Assembly (NCBI GenBank): GCA_029780675.1
Contig: JAKOYE010000123.1
Span: 55,049-119,048, forward strand
Length of the DNA stretch: 64,000 nucleotides
Origin: Actinomycetes bacterium
Lineage (GTDB): Bacteria > Actinomycetota > Actinomycetes > Mycobacteriales > Mycobacteriaceae
Reading direction: 5' to 3'
The first letter of the stretch is position 1; each line of letters starts with the position of its first letter. The notes under the pieces were generated by a model that did not search any database, was not told the origin of the DNA, and saw only the letters and a program-made list of their open reading frames with translations. Shown here in pieces: positions 53,202 to 61,748 of the stretch. The translations under genes were made by a program, and so were the position numbers.

Positions 53202-53870
53202 ATGAGACCTAGCGGCACGCCGCTCGTGATCGTGATCATCGACGACCACGAGCTGTTTGCCCAGGGTCTGGCCCTCCTGCTGAGCCGGGAGTGGGACGGC
53301 ACATTCACCATCGGCGGGCAGACGACGCACGTCGAGGAGGCCGCCGATCTCGTGGACCGCTGCAACGCGGACGTCGCCATCGTGGATCTGTCCATGCCAC
53401 CGCTGGGCGGGATCGCCGCGATCCGCCACATCAAATCCCGTCGTCCCGCGACCCGGATCCTGGCGCTGTCCGGTACCGATGACCTGAACCTCGCCGAAGA
53501 GGCGTTGCGCGCCGGAGCCGACGGCTTCCTGCCCAAGACCGCACGACCGGAGGCGCTGGCAGGTCCGTTGTGGACGATCGCGGAGGGGCTGCGGGTCATC
53601 GATCCCGCTGTACTGGACGCGCTCCTGCGGAACACCCGCCGACCGCCACCGGCACTGCTGGAACGGCTCACAGCCCAGGATCTCAAACTGTGGGCGCTGC
53701 TGGCCTCAGGGATGGAGACCAACGACATCGCCGCCCGGATGCTCGTCTCCGAGCGCACCGCCAAACGCATGGTCGCCGCCCTGCTGAACAAGCTCGGCGT
53801 GACGAACCGGATCGCAGCGGCGGCGCTGGCCGGCCGGGTTGGTCTCATCGACGATGCGACCAAGATCTGA
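53202..53870 (+). CDS. LuxR-type response regulator
   Basis: A 222-aa regulator. Receiver domain: IIDDHELFAQG, Asp in VAIVDLSMP, Lys in GFLPKTA. The C-terminal LuxR domain is atypical: LTAQDLKLWALLASGMETND with LVSERTAKRMVAALLNKL, where the usual LT-E-EVL is altered. It is divergently paired with a HisKA kinase and sits between the ferredoxin and P450 genes. Confidence 0.88.
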   Translation: MRPSGTPLVIVIIDDHELFAQGLALLLSREWDGTFTIGGQTTHVEEAADLVDRCNADVAIVDLSMPPLGGIAAIRHIKSRRPATRILALSGTDDLNLAEEALRAGADGFLPKTARPEALAGPLWTIAEGLRVIDPAVLDALLRNTRRPPPALLERLTAQDLKLWALLASGMETNDIAARMLVSERTAKRMVAALLNKLGVTNRIAAAALAGRVGLIDDATKI

Positions 53871-53875
53871 CCGGG

Positions 53876-54070
53876 TCAGCCGGAGACCGTGATCGCCTGC
53901 GCCGGGCACATCGCCGCCGCCCGGATCGCGCGCTCGCGCTGCGACTCCGGCGGATCGGCGTCGAGGACGACCACCTGGTCGGCGTCATCGGGTACGTCGA
54001 ACAACTCCGGGGCGGCCAGCAGGCATTGCCCGTGCCCCGCGCAGACGCTGTAGTCAACCGAGATGTGCAT
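53876..54070 (-). CDS. 3Fe-4S ferredoxin
   Basis: A 64-aa ferredoxin of the P450-partner type: Cys-x5-Cys in VCAGHGQC and a third ligand in AAMCPAQA, with no fourth Cys. The ATG at 54070 has GGAAGG five bases upstream. It probably feeds electrons to the P450 encoded on the same strand downstream of the kinase gene. Confidence 0.9.
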   Translation of the reverse strand: MHISVDYSVCAGHGQCLLAAPELFDVPDDADQVVVLDADPPESQRERAIRAAAMCPAQAITVSG

Positions 54071-54090
54071 GTCAGCCTTCCGATCGCGTG

Positions 54091-54129
54091 GTCGGGTCAC
54101 CCACAGTGCTTGTCGGGTCACCCACAGTG
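54091..54129. repeat. two 18-bp direct repeats upstream of the ferredoxin gene
   Basis: gtcgggtcacccacagtg occurs at 54091-54108 and 54112-54129, a 21-bp period (two helical turns). They lie 20-60 bases before the ferredoxin ATG, where an activator or repressor of the P450 system would bind. The response regulator or the TetR next door are candidate binders. Confidence 0.6.
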
Positions 54130-54261
54130 TCGGACTCCGGGACGACCCGTAGACGGCCCCCGCGCGCCAATCATGGCCTCACGGGGCCATTGCCGCGTGT
54201 GTCTGCGCCTGGGGACAGGTGACAAGATGGCCACGAAAACCGGGCCGCTGACGCCACACCT

Positions 54262-54273
54262 GATCGGCCGATC
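54262..54273. promoter_or_regulatory. palindrome before a TetR gene
   Basis: GATCGGCCGATC is a perfect 12-bp palindrome ending two bases before the TetR ATG at 54276. It is a candidate autoregulatory operator. Confidence 0.45.
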
Positions 54274-54275
54274 GG

Positions 54276-54860
54276 ATGGGAGCCGACCGACACATGCTGA
54301 ACCCCGACGACCTCAAGCGCGTCGTGCTCGACACCGCGCGGGACATGTACGCGCGCCAGGGCTACGTCAACACCACGATCCGGGGTGTGGCCGCGGCGGC
54401 CGGGGTGGCCCCGGACCTGGTCCGGCGCTACTACGCCAATCGCGAGGAGTTGTTCGCCGCGGCGATGAAACTTCCCACCGACCCCGCCACCGCGGTTGCC
54501 CAGTTGCTTGCCCCGGGGATCGACGGCCTCGCCGAGCGACTGGTCCGGGTGACCTTCCAGTTACTTGACGAGCCCGAGACGCGCGAGCAGATCGCGGCCA
54601 TGGTGCGCGACGGGGCCGGAGCCGCCAAGAGCACCGCGCCACTTCGCGAGTTCCTGGAGTCGGTCATCGTCGACCGCGTCGCGGCCGTACTGCGGGTGCC
54701 GGATGCCCGGATGCGGGTGGCGTTGGCGATCTCCTACGTCATGGGGGTCGTCGGTGCGCGCTATGTGCTGCGGATGGAACCGCTGGCCTCGGCTACCGAG
54801 GACGAGGTCGTGCGCCTGGTCGCACCGGCGGTCCAGACGGCGTTGGCGGGTTCGGCCTAG
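54276..54860 (+). CDS. TetR family regulator
   Basis: A 194-aa regulator. The N-terminal helix-turn-helix is typical: VVLDTARDMYARQGYVNTTI then VAAAAGVAPDLVRRYYANREEL. The C-terminal ligand domain is of the common TetR_C_17-like type with no recognisable ligand. ATG at 54276 or 54294. It is convergent with the second TetR gene. Confidence 0.87.
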   Translation: MGADRHMLNPDDLKRVVLDTARDMYARQGYVNTTIRGVAAAAGVAPDLVRRYYANREELFAAAMKLPTDPATAVAQLLAPGIDGLAERLVRVTFQLLDEPETREQIAAMVRDGAGAAKSTAPLREFLESVIVDRVAAVLRVPDARMRVALAISYVMGVVGARYVLRMEPLASATEDEVVRLVAPAVQTALAGSA

Positions 54861-55489
54861 TCCCTGAGCAGCGTCCTCAGCAGGACGTTGGTCTGCGCCT
54901 CGATGTAGGAGTCGAGCGAGTAGTGGGACCCGAAGTGCCACTGCTTGAGCGCCCATCCGTGGGCCAGCATCATCGCGTCGAACACGACCAGATCGATGTC
55001 GACGTCGTTCATGAGGCCCGCCGCGATCCCCTCCTGGATGGCGTTCCGCAGTGGGGCGGCGGTGTTGATCTCCAGCGATTTGATCAGATTCCGGCCCTCG
55101 TGGTCGAGGGTGCGGCTCTCACGGTAGGTCAGAGCCACCGCGTCGAGGTTCTGGTCGACGATCTCGCAGTACCGCCGGTAGCCGGCGACGAAGCGGTCGA
55201 CCGGATCTGATCCCGCGGCGTCCATCGCGGGTTGGAGTTGATCCTTGAACGCGTCGAGGATGTCGACGATGGTGGCCAGCAGGATCTCCTCCTTGCCGCC
55301 GAAGTACTTGTAGATGAGTCCGACACTCACCTCGGCCTCATCGGCCAGTGCCTGCATCGACATCTGGTGAAATCCGGTGCGCTGCATCACCGCGACCGCG
55401 GCGTCGAGAATCTGGCGGCGGCGGGTACTGGCCCGAACCGCGCGCACGGCTTCGTCCACCGCCGCCGAAGCCGCACCGCTCCGGGTCAT
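54857..55489 (-). CDS. TetR family regulator of the acyl-CoA dehydrogenase operon
   Basis: A 210-aa TetR. The DNA-binding part is clear: ILDAAVAVMQRTGFHQMSM followed by VSVGLIYKYFGGKEEI. Its ATG at 55489 shares ATGA with the stop of the acyl-CoA dehydrogenase, so it is the third gene of an SDR-acyl-CoA dehydrogenase-TetR operon and probably its repressor. Acyl-CoA-type ligands are usual in this setting. Confidence 0.88.
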   Translation of the reverse strand: MTRSGAASAAVDEAVRAVRASTRRRQILDAAVAVMQRTGFHQMSMQALADEAEVSVGLIYKYFGGKEEILLATIVDILDAFKDQLQPAMDAAGSDPVDRFVAGYRRYCEIVDQNLDAVALTYRESRTLDHEGRNLIKSLEINTAAPLRNAIQEGIAAGLMNDVDIDLVVFDAMMLAHGWALKQWHFGSHYSLDSYIEAQTNVLLRTLLRD

Positions 55490-56658
55490 AGCCCGAGGTC
55501 TTTGGCGACGATCGTCTTCATGATCTCGGTGGTTCCGCCGTAGATCGTCTGGATGCGCGCGTCCAGATATGCCCGGGCGACCGGGTACTCCCGCATGTAC
55601 CCGTAACCGCCGTGCAACTGGAGGCAGCGATCGGCGACGCGGACCTGCAACTCGGTGGTCCACCACTTCAGCTTGGCGGCGCGGGCGGCGGTGAGCTTTC
55701 CCGCCACGTGGGCCCGGATGCAGTCCTCGAGATAGGTCCGGGCGATGTCGATCTCGGTGGCGAGTTCGGCCAGGACGAACTGGATGTGCTGGAACTTCGA
55801 GATCGGCTGCCCAAAGGCTGTGCGCTGCTTGACGTAATCCAACGTCAGCGCCAGCACGCCTTCGGCGGCGGCGACGGCCCCCACCGCCAGCGAGAGGCGC
55901 TCCTGGGGGAGGTTGTGGACCAGTTGGTAGAAGCCGCGGCCCTCCTCCTGCAGCAGGTTCGCGGCTGGGACCCGCATGTCGACGAAGGTCAGTTCGCTGG
56001 TGTCCTGGGAGTGCAGGCCGACCTTGTCGAGGTTGCGCCCACGCACGAATCCCGCGGTGCCGGAATCGACCACCAGCAGCGACAGTCCCCGGTGCCGGTC
56101 CGGAGAGGTGCGGACCGCCACCACGACGAGGTCGGCGTTCTGACCGTTGGAGATGAACGTTTTCGAGCCGTTGACGACGTAGTGGTCGCCGTCCCGGACG
56201 GCTGTCGTCCGAATACCGGTGAGATCACTGCCGGTTCCCGGTTCGGTCATCGCGATGCCGAGGACGGTGCGCCCCTCGACGATGCCGGGCAACCACCGGG
56301 CCTTCTGCTCCTCGGTGGTCAGGTCGGTCAGGTAGGGCAGGACGACGTCGTTCTGCAGCGAGAAGGCGATACCCACGCCCGCCGCGCCGACCCGGTTGAC
56401 CTCGTCGATGACGATCGCGTTGTAGCGGTAGTCCTCGACCCCGGGTCCGCCGTACGCCACGGGGATCGAGAAGCCCAGCAGTCCTTGCCGACCCGCCTCG
56501 ACGAACATGGCCGGGTCGATGCGACGGTCCCGTTCCCACTGCTCGAGGTGCGGGACGATGGTGTTCTTGACGAAACCCTTGACGCTGGAGCGGAACTGGT
56601 GGTGCTCGTCGGTGTAGTTACCCTCGCCCACCATCGTGTCCATCGTCTCGTCCGTCAT
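55486..56658 (-). CDS. acyl-CoA dehydrogenase
   Basis: A 390-aa FAD acyl-CoA dehydrogenase. Landmarks: AMTEPGTGSDL, GSKTFISNGQNAD, QRTAFGQPISKFQHIQ and the C-terminal QLHGGYGYMREYPVARAYLD. The catalytic Glu position of the family lies near YGGTTEIMK. It introduces a double bond into an acyl-CoA in beta-oxidation or side-chain breakdown. The upstream SDR ends 12 bases before. Confidence 0.92.
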   Translation of the reverse strand: MTDETMDTMVGEGNYTDEHHQFRSSVKGFVKNTIVPHLEQWERDRRIDPAMFVEAGRQGLLGFSIPVAYGGPGVEDYRYNAIVIDEVNRVGAAGVGIAFSLQNDVVLPYLTDLTTEEQKARWLPGIVEGRTVLGIAMTEPGTGSDLTGIRTTAVRDGDHYVVNGSKTFISNGQNADLVVVAVRTSPDRHRGLSLLVVDSGTAGFVRGRNLDKVGLHSQDTSELTFVDMRVPAANLLQEEGRGFYQLVHNLPQERLSLAVGAVAAAEGVLALTLDYVKQRTAFGQPISKFQHIQFVLAELATEIDIARTYLEDCIRAHVAGKLTAARAAKLKWWTTELQVRVADRCLQLHGGYGYMREYPVARAYLDARIQTIYGGTTEIMKTIVAKDLGL

Positions 56659-56670
56659 CGAAGTCCCCGC

Positions 56671-57405
56671 TCAGCCGGCCATGGTGAGGCCACCGCTGAC
56701 ACTCAGCACCTGCCCTGTGATGAACGCCGCCGCATCGGAGGCGAAGAACAACACCGGCGCCGCGACCTCCTCCGGGGTGGCCAGCCGTCGGAACGGAATC
56801 GCCTTGATCAGAGCCTCTTTCAGCTTCTCCGGTTGCGCCTGGAACAGCGGCGTGTCCGTCGGACCCGGGCACACGCAGTTGACGTTGATCTGGTGGCGGG
56901 CCATCTCGCGGGCCAGGGATTTGGTCAGCGCGATCACCCCGCCCTTGGCGCCGGCGTAGATGCTCTCACCGGCACTGCCGACCCGGCCGGCGTCGCTGGC
57001 GATGTTGACCACCTTGCCGCCCCTGCCGGACTCGACCATCGCGGGCAGGAACGCGCTGCACATGTGCACCGGCCCCAGGTAGTTGATGGCGACCACCTTC
57101 TCGGCGAATTCGGCTGTCGCATTGAGGAACTGGTCGGTCCTGTCCCACCCGGCGGCGTTGACGAGGACGTTCGGCGCCCCCACCGTCGCATTCACCTCAT
57201 CACGCAGGGCATCGACACGGGACCGATCCGCGACGTCGACCTCCGCCGCCCGGATCAGTTCCGGGTTCTCCCGCGCGGTGTTCTCGGCCGCGGCGAGGTC
57301 AAGGTCGGCGGCGACGACGCGCGCGCCACGTGCGGCGAAGCCGAGTGCGATCGCCCTGCCGATTCCGGATCCCGCCCCGGTGACCACTGCGATGTCGTTG
57401 CTCAT
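56671..57405 (-). CDS. SDR family NAD(P) oxidoreductase
   Basis: A 244-aa classical SDR: TGAGSGIGRAI, NAAG, IASDAG and catalytic YAGAK. The C-terminal ITGQVLSVSGGLTMAG is typical of 2-hydroxycyclohexanecarboxyl-CoA or 3-hydroxyacyl-CoA dehydrogenases. First gene of the operon with the acyl-CoA dehydrogenase and TetR gene; the ATG at 57405 follows GAGAGG. Confidence 0.9.
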   Translation of the reverse strand: MSNDIAVVTGAGSGIGRAIALGFAARGARVVAADLDLAAAENTARENPELIRAAEVDVADRSRVDALRDEVNATVGAPNVLVNAAGWDRTDQFLNATAEFAEKVVAINYLGPVHMCSAFLPAMVESGRGGKVVNIASDAGRVGSAGESIYAGAKGGVIALTKSLAREMARHQINVNCVCPGPTDTPLFQAQPEKLKEALIKAIPFRRLATPEEVAAPVLFFASDAAAFITGQVLSVSGGLTMAG

Positions 57406-57470
57406 CGGCGTCGTTCCTCTCACGTCCCCGAGTCCCATACCCGAGCTCAGCGAATCATCGTTCGACCGCA

Positions 57471-57486
57471 GTGAACGTATATTCAC
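57471..57486. promoter_or_regulatory. inverted repeat in the SDR-acyl-CoA dehydrogenase-TetR promoter
   Basis: GTGAACGTATATTCAC has perfect 5-bp arms around six bases, 65 bp upstream of the SDR ATG. ACCCTCAGGGT follows directly (57485-57495). The first is a plausible site for the TetR protein encoded at the end of the operon. Confidence 0.45.
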
Positions 57487-57498
57487 CCTCAGGGTGTG

Positions 57499-58527
57499 TC
57501 AATCAGCGGCCTCGGCCCATCGGGCGATGAGTCGACGGACCCCGGGATGCAGGTCGCGGTGGCCGACGATCCGGATGTCGAGACCGGCGTGCTCGACGAC
57601 GCGCACCGCGCGCTCGATCGCATCCAGGATCCACGTCATGTCATTGCCGAAGGCCCCGCCGCCGACCGTGGTCAGCAGGACGGTGGTGGATCCGCCACGC
57701 CGCGCCTGCTCCGCCGCCGCCAACAGCGTCGCCTCATACGTCGACTCCAGGACCAGTCGGGCGAACGGCTCCCACTGCCGTGCCGCCAGGTGCGAGTACC
57801 CGACGGGCAGCGCCGAACAGAACGCCTGCGACACCCGTGGCCGTCGCTCCCCCTCGACGTCGTCGACGTCGGTGACCTCCGCATCGCGATGCAGGCCGAT
57901 GGCGAGGTGTCCGCGCACGGCGTCCCGGACGTCCTCGTCGGCCGATCCCAGCGCATCGCCGATCGCGGCGAGTCCTTCGGCGGTCGCCAGTGCATAGCCG
58001 TTCCGCATCGACCACAGACCGGTGGTCGGCAGGCCGGTGAGCTCCGCCAGTGCCACTCCGACCTCGGCGAGGGTGTCGATCTGGCGGTCGGCGGTCTGAC
58101 CGATGGCACCGCCCACCGGCACGAGGTAGTTCCGGTAGATCGTCGCGCCGCCGACAGCGATGGCGCAGGCCGGCCCCTGAGTGGGGTCGTGGGCGTAACG
58201 GCCGACGCCCTGCTCTGGAGTGACGTGGGGAGAAATCATCTCCAGCACGTTGAACTGGGAGGCGACCTGGAACAGCGCGCCGCCGAACCTCGGATCCCGG
58301 TGCAGTGCCCGGGCGTCACCCACCAGGCCGTCGAGTGAACTCCGGGGTCCACCCGTCGGATCAACCCGGCCGCGAAGTTCCGCCAGAGTGGGCAGGCTGA
58401 ACTCGCCGATGCCGTAGCGCCGCTCGTTGACCGTCGAGACCAGGTAGCCGTCCTCGACGGAAAGCCTGCGCTGCGTGGAGAGGTAGTCGTCCTCGGCGAA
58501 GCCGGTGAGTCGTTCGAACCAGTTCAT
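57499..58527 (-). CDS. unrecognised protein with macrodomain/PARG-like motifs
   Basis: A 342-aa soluble protein from the ATG at 58527. I do not recognise a named family. Striking conserved-looking segments are ALFQVASQFNVLEM, VTPEQGVGRYAHDPTQGP, GGATIYRNYLVPVGG and, near the C-terminus, LLTTVGGGAFGNDMTWI. The last resembles the GCGAFGGD loop of poly(ADP-ribose) glycohydrolases and macrodomains, and the earlier Q-N-E pattern is placed like their ribose-binding residues. An ADP-ribose-related hydrolase is possible; this is inference from motifs only. Confidence 0.6.
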   Translation of the reverse strand: MNWFERLTGFAEDDYLSTQRRLSVEDGYLVSTVNERRYGIGEFSLPTLAELRGRVDPTGGPRSSLDGLVGDARALHRDPRFGGALFQVASQFNVLEMISPHVTPEQGVGRYAHDPTQGPACAIAVGGATIYRNYLVPVGGAIGQTADRQIDTLAEVGVALAELTGLPTTGLWSMRNGYALATAEGLAAIGDALGSADEDVRDAVRGHLAIGLHRDAEVTDVDDVEGERRPRVSQAFCSALPVGYSHLAARQWEPFARLVLESTYEATLLAAAEQARRGGSTTVLLTTVGGGAFGNDMTWILDAIERAVRVVEHAGLDIRIVGHRDLHPGVRRLIARWAEAAD

Positions 58528-58605
58528 CCTCGTCGTGATCCCCCTGTCCCCTTTTCCCTCGCCCTCCCGGGTCAAGGCCGTCGGTCGGCCTACCCCCGGA
58601 AGGAG

Positions 58606-60321
58606 TCAGTCGTTCAACGCATCGTGCCGGACGTGTCCGTCCATCAGGGTGAGCAGCACCGGCACCTCGTGCAGGTACTCCGGCGCCACCTCGAAAAGGT
58701 TCGCCCCCAGCACCACGAGATCGGCCAGCTTGCCCACCTCGATGGAGCCGACCATATCCTCCAGCCTCGCCTGATAAGCACCGTTGATCGTGTAGGCCCG
58801 GATGGCCTGGTCGAGGGTGATCCGCTGCCGCGCCACCATCGGCCGGTCGTCGGGGTGCCCGGGCCTTTTGCGGGTGAGTGCGGCAGAGATCTGGATGAGG
58901 GGCGGCACCTCGTCGATATCGACGCCGCCGATGTCGGCACCGAATGTGACCACCGCACCGGTGCGCATGATGTCGCCGTAGGGCAGAAGGCGTTCCTCGA
59001 ACCGCTCGGCCCCGAGTTGGCACTGGTAGCGGTCGTAGTCGACGCCGTTGTAGTCGGTGGCCCAGATCGGGGTGCCGTTGACGATGATGCCCAGCTGCGC
59101 AAACCGGGGGATGTCGTCCGGGTGCACCAGCGACAGATGGCACATGGTGTGCCGAAGACCTTGCAGCCCATGGCGTTTGATGACGTTCTCGAAGGCGTCC
59201 AGGACGGCCCGCACGGTGCCGTCTGCGTCGCAGTGGACGTGCATATCGAAGCCGGCCAGGTGCACCGCCTCGATCTGGGCCTCGATGTGTTCGGGCGACA
59301 GCAGCATGCTGTCACCCCCGGGCGAGTCGTCGCAGAAGGGTTCGAGCAGCTTGGCGCTGCCGTTGGGGAAGGTGCCGTCGGTCCACATCTTGCAGGCCTT
59401 GATCTGGACGTGTTCGGAGCGGAACCTGCTACTCCAGTCGACCAGTTCGGCCGCGATGGCCGCCGGGTCGTCCTCCTCGGCGCGGGTCCACACCGTGCCG
59501 ACGATCCGCACGGGCAGATCACCGGCGTTGTCGCGGTCGATCAGACCCACCCACACCGGTGCGGCGGCGGCGTTCTTCACGCCGACGAGCATCCCGCAGT
59601 CGACATAGGTCGTCATCCCCATCGCGGGGGCGACGTCGAGGGTTCGCCGTTGTGCCTCCCGGATGGATTCGGGCGAGGTCATGCCGCAGGCGATGAGGAT
59701 CGGAAGCGACGCGCCCTCGACGGCAAGGCCGGAGGGTGTGCCGTCGGGATCGCGATGCAGGAACTGCACGCCGGGTTGCAGATCCGGCGTTTCGGCGCTG
59801 ATACCGGCGGCCTTCATCGCGGCGGTGTTGAACCAGGTTTCGTGCATATCGGCGTTGAGCACGTACATCGGACGATCGCCGGTGACCTCATCGAGCCATT
59901 CCCTTCGGGGATGCTCCGCGCCGAAGGTGCTGCGCGTCGCCCACCCGTGACCCCGAAGCGGCGCATCTGCGGGCTGAGTGGCGATCCATTCCCGGATGGC
60001 CTGCAGAACGGCGTCCTTACCGTGGAGTCCCCCGATGTTCACCCCGAGTTTGGTGATGCCGAGCGAAGCCAGATGATCGTGCCCGTCGATGAATCCGGGC
60101 AGCAGCATCCGATCGGCAAGATCGACGACCCTGGTGTTCGGTCCACGCCAATCGGCAGCACCGTCGGCATCGCCGACGTAGACGATCTCCCTGCCCCGCA
60201 CCGCGACGACCTCGGCGGTGGGCTGTTCCGCATCGACCGTGTAGATGGTGCCGTTCTGGAACAGCCAGTCCGCGCTGCCGTGCCGCGGATCGTAGGTCCG
60301 GTCGTTTCCGTTGCCGTTCAA
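58606..60321 (-). CDS. amidohydrolase, YtcJ-like
   Basis: A 571-aa metal-dependent hydrolase of the YtcJ family (amidohydrolase 3). N-terminal beta part with GTIYTVD, first metal motif GFIDGHDHL, HVHCDADG for the later His, and the C-terminal VGSIEVGKLADLVVLG. Members act on varied C-N bonds; the substrate is unknown. It ends the operon led by the MFS gene on the same strand, 21 bases apart. Confidence 0.88.
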   Translation of the reverse strand: MNGNGNDRTYDPRHGSADWLFQNGTIYTVDAEQPTAEVVAVRGREIVYVGDADGAADWRGPNTRVVDLADRMLLPGFIDGHDHLASLGITKLGVNIGGLHGKDAVLQAIREWIATQPADAPLRGHGWATRSTFGAEHPRREWLDEVTGDRPMYVLNADMHETWFNTAAMKAAGISAETPDLQPGVQFLHRDPDGTPSGLAVEGASLPILIACGMTSPESIREAQRRTLDVAPAMGMTTYVDCGMLVGVKNAAAAPVWVGLIDRDNAGDLPVRIVGTVWTRAEEDDPAAIAAELVDWSSRFRSEHVQIKACKMWTDGTFPNGSAKLLEPFCDDSPGGDSMLLSPEHIEAQIEAVHLAGFDMHVHCDADGTVRAVLDAFENVIKRHGLQGLRHTMCHLSLVHPDDIPRFAQLGIIVNGTPIWATDYNGVDYDRYQCQLGAERFEERLLPYGDIMRTGAVVTFGADIGGVDIDEVPPLIQISAALTRKRPGHPDDRPMVARQRITLDQAIRAYTINGAYQARLEDMVGSIEVGKLADLVVLGANLFEVAPEYLHEVPVLLTLMDGHVRHDALND

Positions 60322-60342
60322 CGCTTCCTCCGGTGTTTCTCG

Positions 60343-61608
60343 TTATCGGTTGGGCTCAAGGGGTAGTGCGCTCTCCGGGCGATCGGGGCGGGGCGAACGC
60401 AATAGCGCCACCCCGATAGCCGTGGCCGCCCCGGCCCCGACGAGGACGATCCACGCCAGGGAGGCGAAGCCGTATTTCTCGGCCATCCATCCGGCGACGA
60501 TCGCTCCCACGATGGAACCCATGGCGTAGGCGGCCATCGAACCGCCCTGTGCGGCGCCCTGGCCGATGGGCGACGTCTGCGAAACCAGAACCGCCGCGGT
60601 GAGTTCGAACAACGGGAAGACGAACATGGTGATGCCGAACAGAATCAGCGCGACGGGCCAGGCCGATCCCGGCAGCAGCAGCAGTCCGAACCCGGCCCCC
60701 GCCCGCGCGGCGGCGCTGACCAGGAACGGAATCCGGGGACCGGAATTGGCCGTCCAGCGGCCCGCAACCAGATACAACGGGATCGTGATCAGCATGATCA
60801 CCGACAGCGCGGCCGCACTCACCTCCGGATCGATTCCGAAGACCGCACCCATGTAACTGGCGTACTGGCTCTCGATAGCCTCCGAACTGGCGAAGACCAG
60901 GAAGGTCAACGCCAGGACGAGGCCGAACTGCGACAGCAGCACGCTGCGCAGGGAGACCCGGGGTGTCGATTGTGCGTCGGGATGGCTGGTCGGCGCCGCG
61001 GCGGAGACGACCCGTTGGGCGGCAGCGCGATTCAGGAACGCGACTCCGACGGTGAACACCAGCCCGGCGATACCCAGGATGACCAAAATGGTGCGGATGC
61101 TGAGATCCGCGGCGGCAAGGCCCGAGACCGCCGCCAGTCCGAGGACCTGCCCGGCGGGCAGGCTCAGTTGCAGCAGCGCGAGCTTGCCGGACTGGGTCTC
61201 GTGGTCGAACCCCGCTCCGACCACGAAGGTGGTGTTGATGACCACCGTTCCGCTCATGCCCAGTCCCAGCAGGCCGGCCGCGACCAGCCACAGCAACGGC
61301 TCACGCGCGAAGGCGAACATCAGGGCCGCGAGGGCGGTGAGGCCCAGGGAGGTGATCTGCAGGCTTCGGTAGGCGTTGAACCGGTCGGCCAGGCTCCCGA
61401 TGAAGGGCCCGGCCAGGCCGAGCAGCCCGATCAAGGCGACTACCGAACCGGTGTCTCCGGGGGTTCCCCCTTCGGCGAGCACATGCAGCGGTATCAGGAA
61501 CATGATCCCGCCGTAGGCGACGAATCCCAGTGCCGCCTGCGCAAGCATCCACAGTTCGTAACGCCCGATCGACGCGACGGGGAGAGTCGGCGGCTCAGCC
61601 ACGCCCAT
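60343..61608 (-). CDS. MFS transporter
   Basis: A 421-aa transporter of 12 helices, with GSLADRF in the first cytoplasmic loop (MFS signature region). It precedes the amidohydrolase on the same strand, so it may import its substrate. The start at 61608 begins MGVAEPP; a longer frame is open but lacks homology-like sequence. Divergent from a PucR-type regulator. Confidence 0.85.
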   Translation of the reverse strand: MGVAEPPTLPVASIGRYELWMLAQAALGFVAYGGIMFLIPLHVLAEGGTPGDTGSVVALIGLLGLAGPFIGSLADRFNAYRSLQITSLGLTALAALMFAFAREPLLWLVAAGLLGLGMSGTVVINTTFVVGAGFDHETQSGKLALLQLSLPAGQVLGLAAVSGLAAADLSIRTILVILGIAGLVFTVGVAFLNRAAAQRVVSAAAPTSHPDAQSTPRVSLRSVLLSQFGLVLALTFLVFASSEAIESQYASYMGAVFGIDPEVSAAALSVIMLITIPLYLVAGRWTANSGPRIPFLVSAAARAGAGFGLLLLPGSAWPVALILFGITMFVFPLFELTAAVLVSQTSPIGQGAAQGGSMAAYAMGSIVGAIVAGWMAEKYGFASLAWIVLVGAGAATAIGVALLRSPRPDRPESALPLEPNR

Positions 61609-61735
61609 CAGCCCGAGTGACCGTCTCGCATCACAGCAGTATCCGCCGGACCGGCGCGGGCGAGGTTGTGGCCACTCACACGGAATCAACCTGGTCGTTG
61701 TATTCCGTGACAGCCTGGCACGGAGCGGCCGGTCG

Positions 61736-61741
61736 TACGCT
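61736..61741 (+). promoter_or_regulatory. -10 element of a leaderless transcript
   Basis: TACGCT ends seven bases before the ATG of the PucR gene, with no Shine-Dalgarno between. The leaderless arrangement is the same as at three other genes here. Confidence 0.5.
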
Positions 61742-61748
61742 CTAACCC

